In this document: piece after piece, positions 5,565-6,346 of the stretch
Position numbering within the stretch: position 1 is the stretch's first letter
Layout: each line of letters opens with the position of its first letter
Source: Candidatus Njordarchaeum guaymasense
GTDB taxonomy: Archaea; Asgardarchaeota; Njordarchaeia; Njordarchaeales; Njordarchaeaceae
Length of the DNA: 6,346 nucleotides
Assembly (NCBI GenBank): GCA_030587605.1
Contig: JAUQYT010000023.1
Span: 1 to 6,346, forward strand
Reading direction: 5' to 3'
Program-made: the position numbers and the translations under genes
The notes under the pieces: model-generated
What the model saw: only the letters and a program-made list of their open reading frames with translations
Database searches by the model: none
What the model was told of the DNA's origin: nothing

Positions 5565-6074
5565 CTACGTGGGTTCTCCAACCACTAACATATCGACCAT
5601 GCCGCTCTCCCACTCAGGGTCGCTGAAGACCCAGACTCTTCTCCCTAGCCCGAGATTATTCTTCTTAAGAATGTCCTTAGCTTGCGACGACTTCTCCGCA
5701 TCAGGGAACACTATCACGATTCCTTTTATTGAGGCGTTGTCTTTGATCGCTTCCAGCCATTCGTTAACCTTTTTTGAGATTGCAGCATCATTTACGGTTT
5801 CAAACCAGTACTGCAGCATGTAGATATCTCTGTGCTCCATGGATTCAAGGAAAGCTTCACAGCAGAAACCATTAACAAAGACCCTCCCCTCGCAGTCCCA
5901 AGCCCTAAAAGTTATCGGATCAAGCCTGCAGCGAGACGTAAGATCGGGGGAGTAATACCTGCATTCACCCTTATTAGAAGTGTAGTCGTTGATCAGAGCC
6001 CAAATCCTATCCTCCTTAACCCTCGGATCGGGCTTTTCTCCCTCGTTACCCTCTTTTTCGTCGAGTTTCGTCAT
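5565..6074 (-). CDS. Unrecognised 169-residue protein with a cysteine cluster
   Basis: I do not recognise this family. Residues 1-25 are highly charged (DEKEGNEGEKPDPRVKED) and probably flexible. Residues 35-75 hold all five cysteines (C38, C49, C61, C71, C72), with aromatic and arginine residues between them (ECRYYSPDLTSRC, then WDCEGR and NGFCCEAF). The spacing fits a bound metal (zinc or an iron-sulfur cluster), but no known signature is complete. The rest looks like a small alpha/beta unit: helix VNEWLEAIKD, strand IKGIVIVFPD (116-125), a helix with AKDIL, then strands RRVWVFSD and DMLVVGE. There is no signal peptide or membrane helix, so it is cytosolic. The ATG has GAGGAG (6086-6091) eleven bases upstream, and a TATA-like box lies about 85 bases upstream. 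It stands alone, 155 bases before trmI on the same strand. Confidence 0.8.
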   Translation of the reverse strand: MTKLDEKEGNEGEKPDPRVKEDRIWALINDYTSNKGECRYYSPDLTSRCRLDPITFRAWDCEGRVFVNGFCCEAFLESMEHRDIYMLQYWFETVNDAAISKKVNEWLEAIKDNASIKGIVIVFPDAEKSSQAKDILKKNNLGLGRRVWVFSDPEWESGMVDMLVVGEPT

Positions 6075-6085
6075 GAAACTAGGGT

Positions 6086-6091
6086 CTCCTC
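6086..6091 (-). promoter_or_regulatory. Shine-Dalgarno site of the cysteine-cluster gene
   Basis: The - strand reads GAGGAG, eleven bases before the ATG at 6074. The spacing is slightly long but usable, and no competing start with a better site was seen. Confidence 0.5.
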
Positions 6092-6155
6092 AGAACTTCG
6101 CTGAATCATGCCGCGCGTGCTAATGCTAAGAACCCAAAAAGAACTACAGATTGAT

Positions 6156-6167
6156 GAATATATAACT
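6156..6167 (-). promoter_or_regulatory. TATA box of the cysteine-cluster gene
   Basis: The - strand reads AGTTATATATTC, a strong archaeal-type AT core, and predicts a start near 6135 and a leader of about 60 bases. A second AT core (CCTATATATTA, about 6196-6206) lies 40 bases further upstream and could be an alternative or a separate promoter. Confidence 0.5.
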
Positions 6168-6281
6168 AATTGTTTTAGCAATTTATGTTTATCCGTAATA
6201 TATAGGCCCTTACCCCAGTCGAACAAACCAGCCCTCTGCCCACAACTAGATTTCTATGCTGACTTGTGAGGACCATTCTCA

Positions 6282-6346
6282 TTACAGGCATTTCCCACAT
6301 ATTTTCAGTTTATAGTGGCAATTGGCACAGGAGTTGTCCATCCTAT
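6282..6346 (-). CDS. Possible C-terminal tail of a zinc-binding protein, cut by the window edge
   Basis: On - a frame open to the right edge ends in TAA at 6282-6284. Its last residues are MDNSCANCHYKLKICGKCL, which gives CxxC-x6-CxxC, a compact zinc-binding pattern like a small zinc ribbon or knuckle. Four correctly paired cysteines in 14 residues are unlikely by chance, but only 20 codons are visible. The gene could be this tail of a longer protein, or a tiny protein starting at the ATG at 6339-6341. It would lie on the same strand as the cysteine-cluster gene, with about 200 bases between them. Confidence 0.4.
   Translation of the reverse strand, partial: RMDNSCANCHYKLKICGKCL

Noticed and set aside
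6266..6346. + strand GTG frame open to the right edge, beginning MRTILITG
   Set aside because: The start looks like a Rossmann strand, but the following residues (SVYSGNWHRSC) do not continue that fold and there is no ribosome site. The - strand zinc pattern explains the stretch better.

Overview
This window looks archaeal and chromosomal. It holds parts of an A-type (archaeal/vacuolar-type) ATP synthase. It also has a TrmI-type tRNA m1A methyltransferase of archaeal style, Shine-Dalgarno sites complementary to the archaeal 16S 3' end (GGAGGTGA, AGGTGA), and TATA-like boxes about 25-30 bases before likely transcription starts. The lineage cannot be fixed from the sequence alone. Membership of the broad TACK group would fit, but that is a guess.

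Layout. Bases 1-131 (+) are the last 42 codons of the membrane c-ring proteolipid, subunit K, followed by a T-rich convergent gap. Bases 254-1379 (-) form a compact unit: an unrecognised 35-residue ORF, then atpH (overlapping it by four bases, GTGA), then atpE. These are the coiled-coil and globular parts of the peripheral stalk. From a shared divergent promoter region, the large membrane subunit I (atpI/ntpI, 1514-3787) runs on +, behind a leader with a small hairpin and an 11-codon upstream ORF. H, E and I together make the stator, so one intergenic region of about 130 bases may control the whole stator. This is not the usual one-direction order H-I-K-E-C-F-A-B-D: the H-E block is inverted relative to K and I.

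Bases 3788-4091 show no convincing gene. At 4092-4265 (-) there is a 57-residue two-helix membrane protein with a perfect Shine-Dalgarno site. Bases 4266-4611 are non-coding apart from that gene's leader and contain a strong 10-bp hairpin. Then come trmI (4612-5409, -) and an unrecognised 169-residue protein with five clustered cysteines (5565-6074, -), each with its own TATA-like promoter. At the right edge on - there is a short open end with a CxxC-x6-CxxC zinc-binding pattern, possibly the tail of a gene that continues outside the window.

No tRNA, rRNA, CRISPR array, insertion sequence or phage gene was seen. The points most worth a second look are the tiny ORF coupled to atpH, the rearranged stator locus with a regulated-looking leader, the enlarged C-terminal membrane part of subunit I, and the two small unrecognised proteins.
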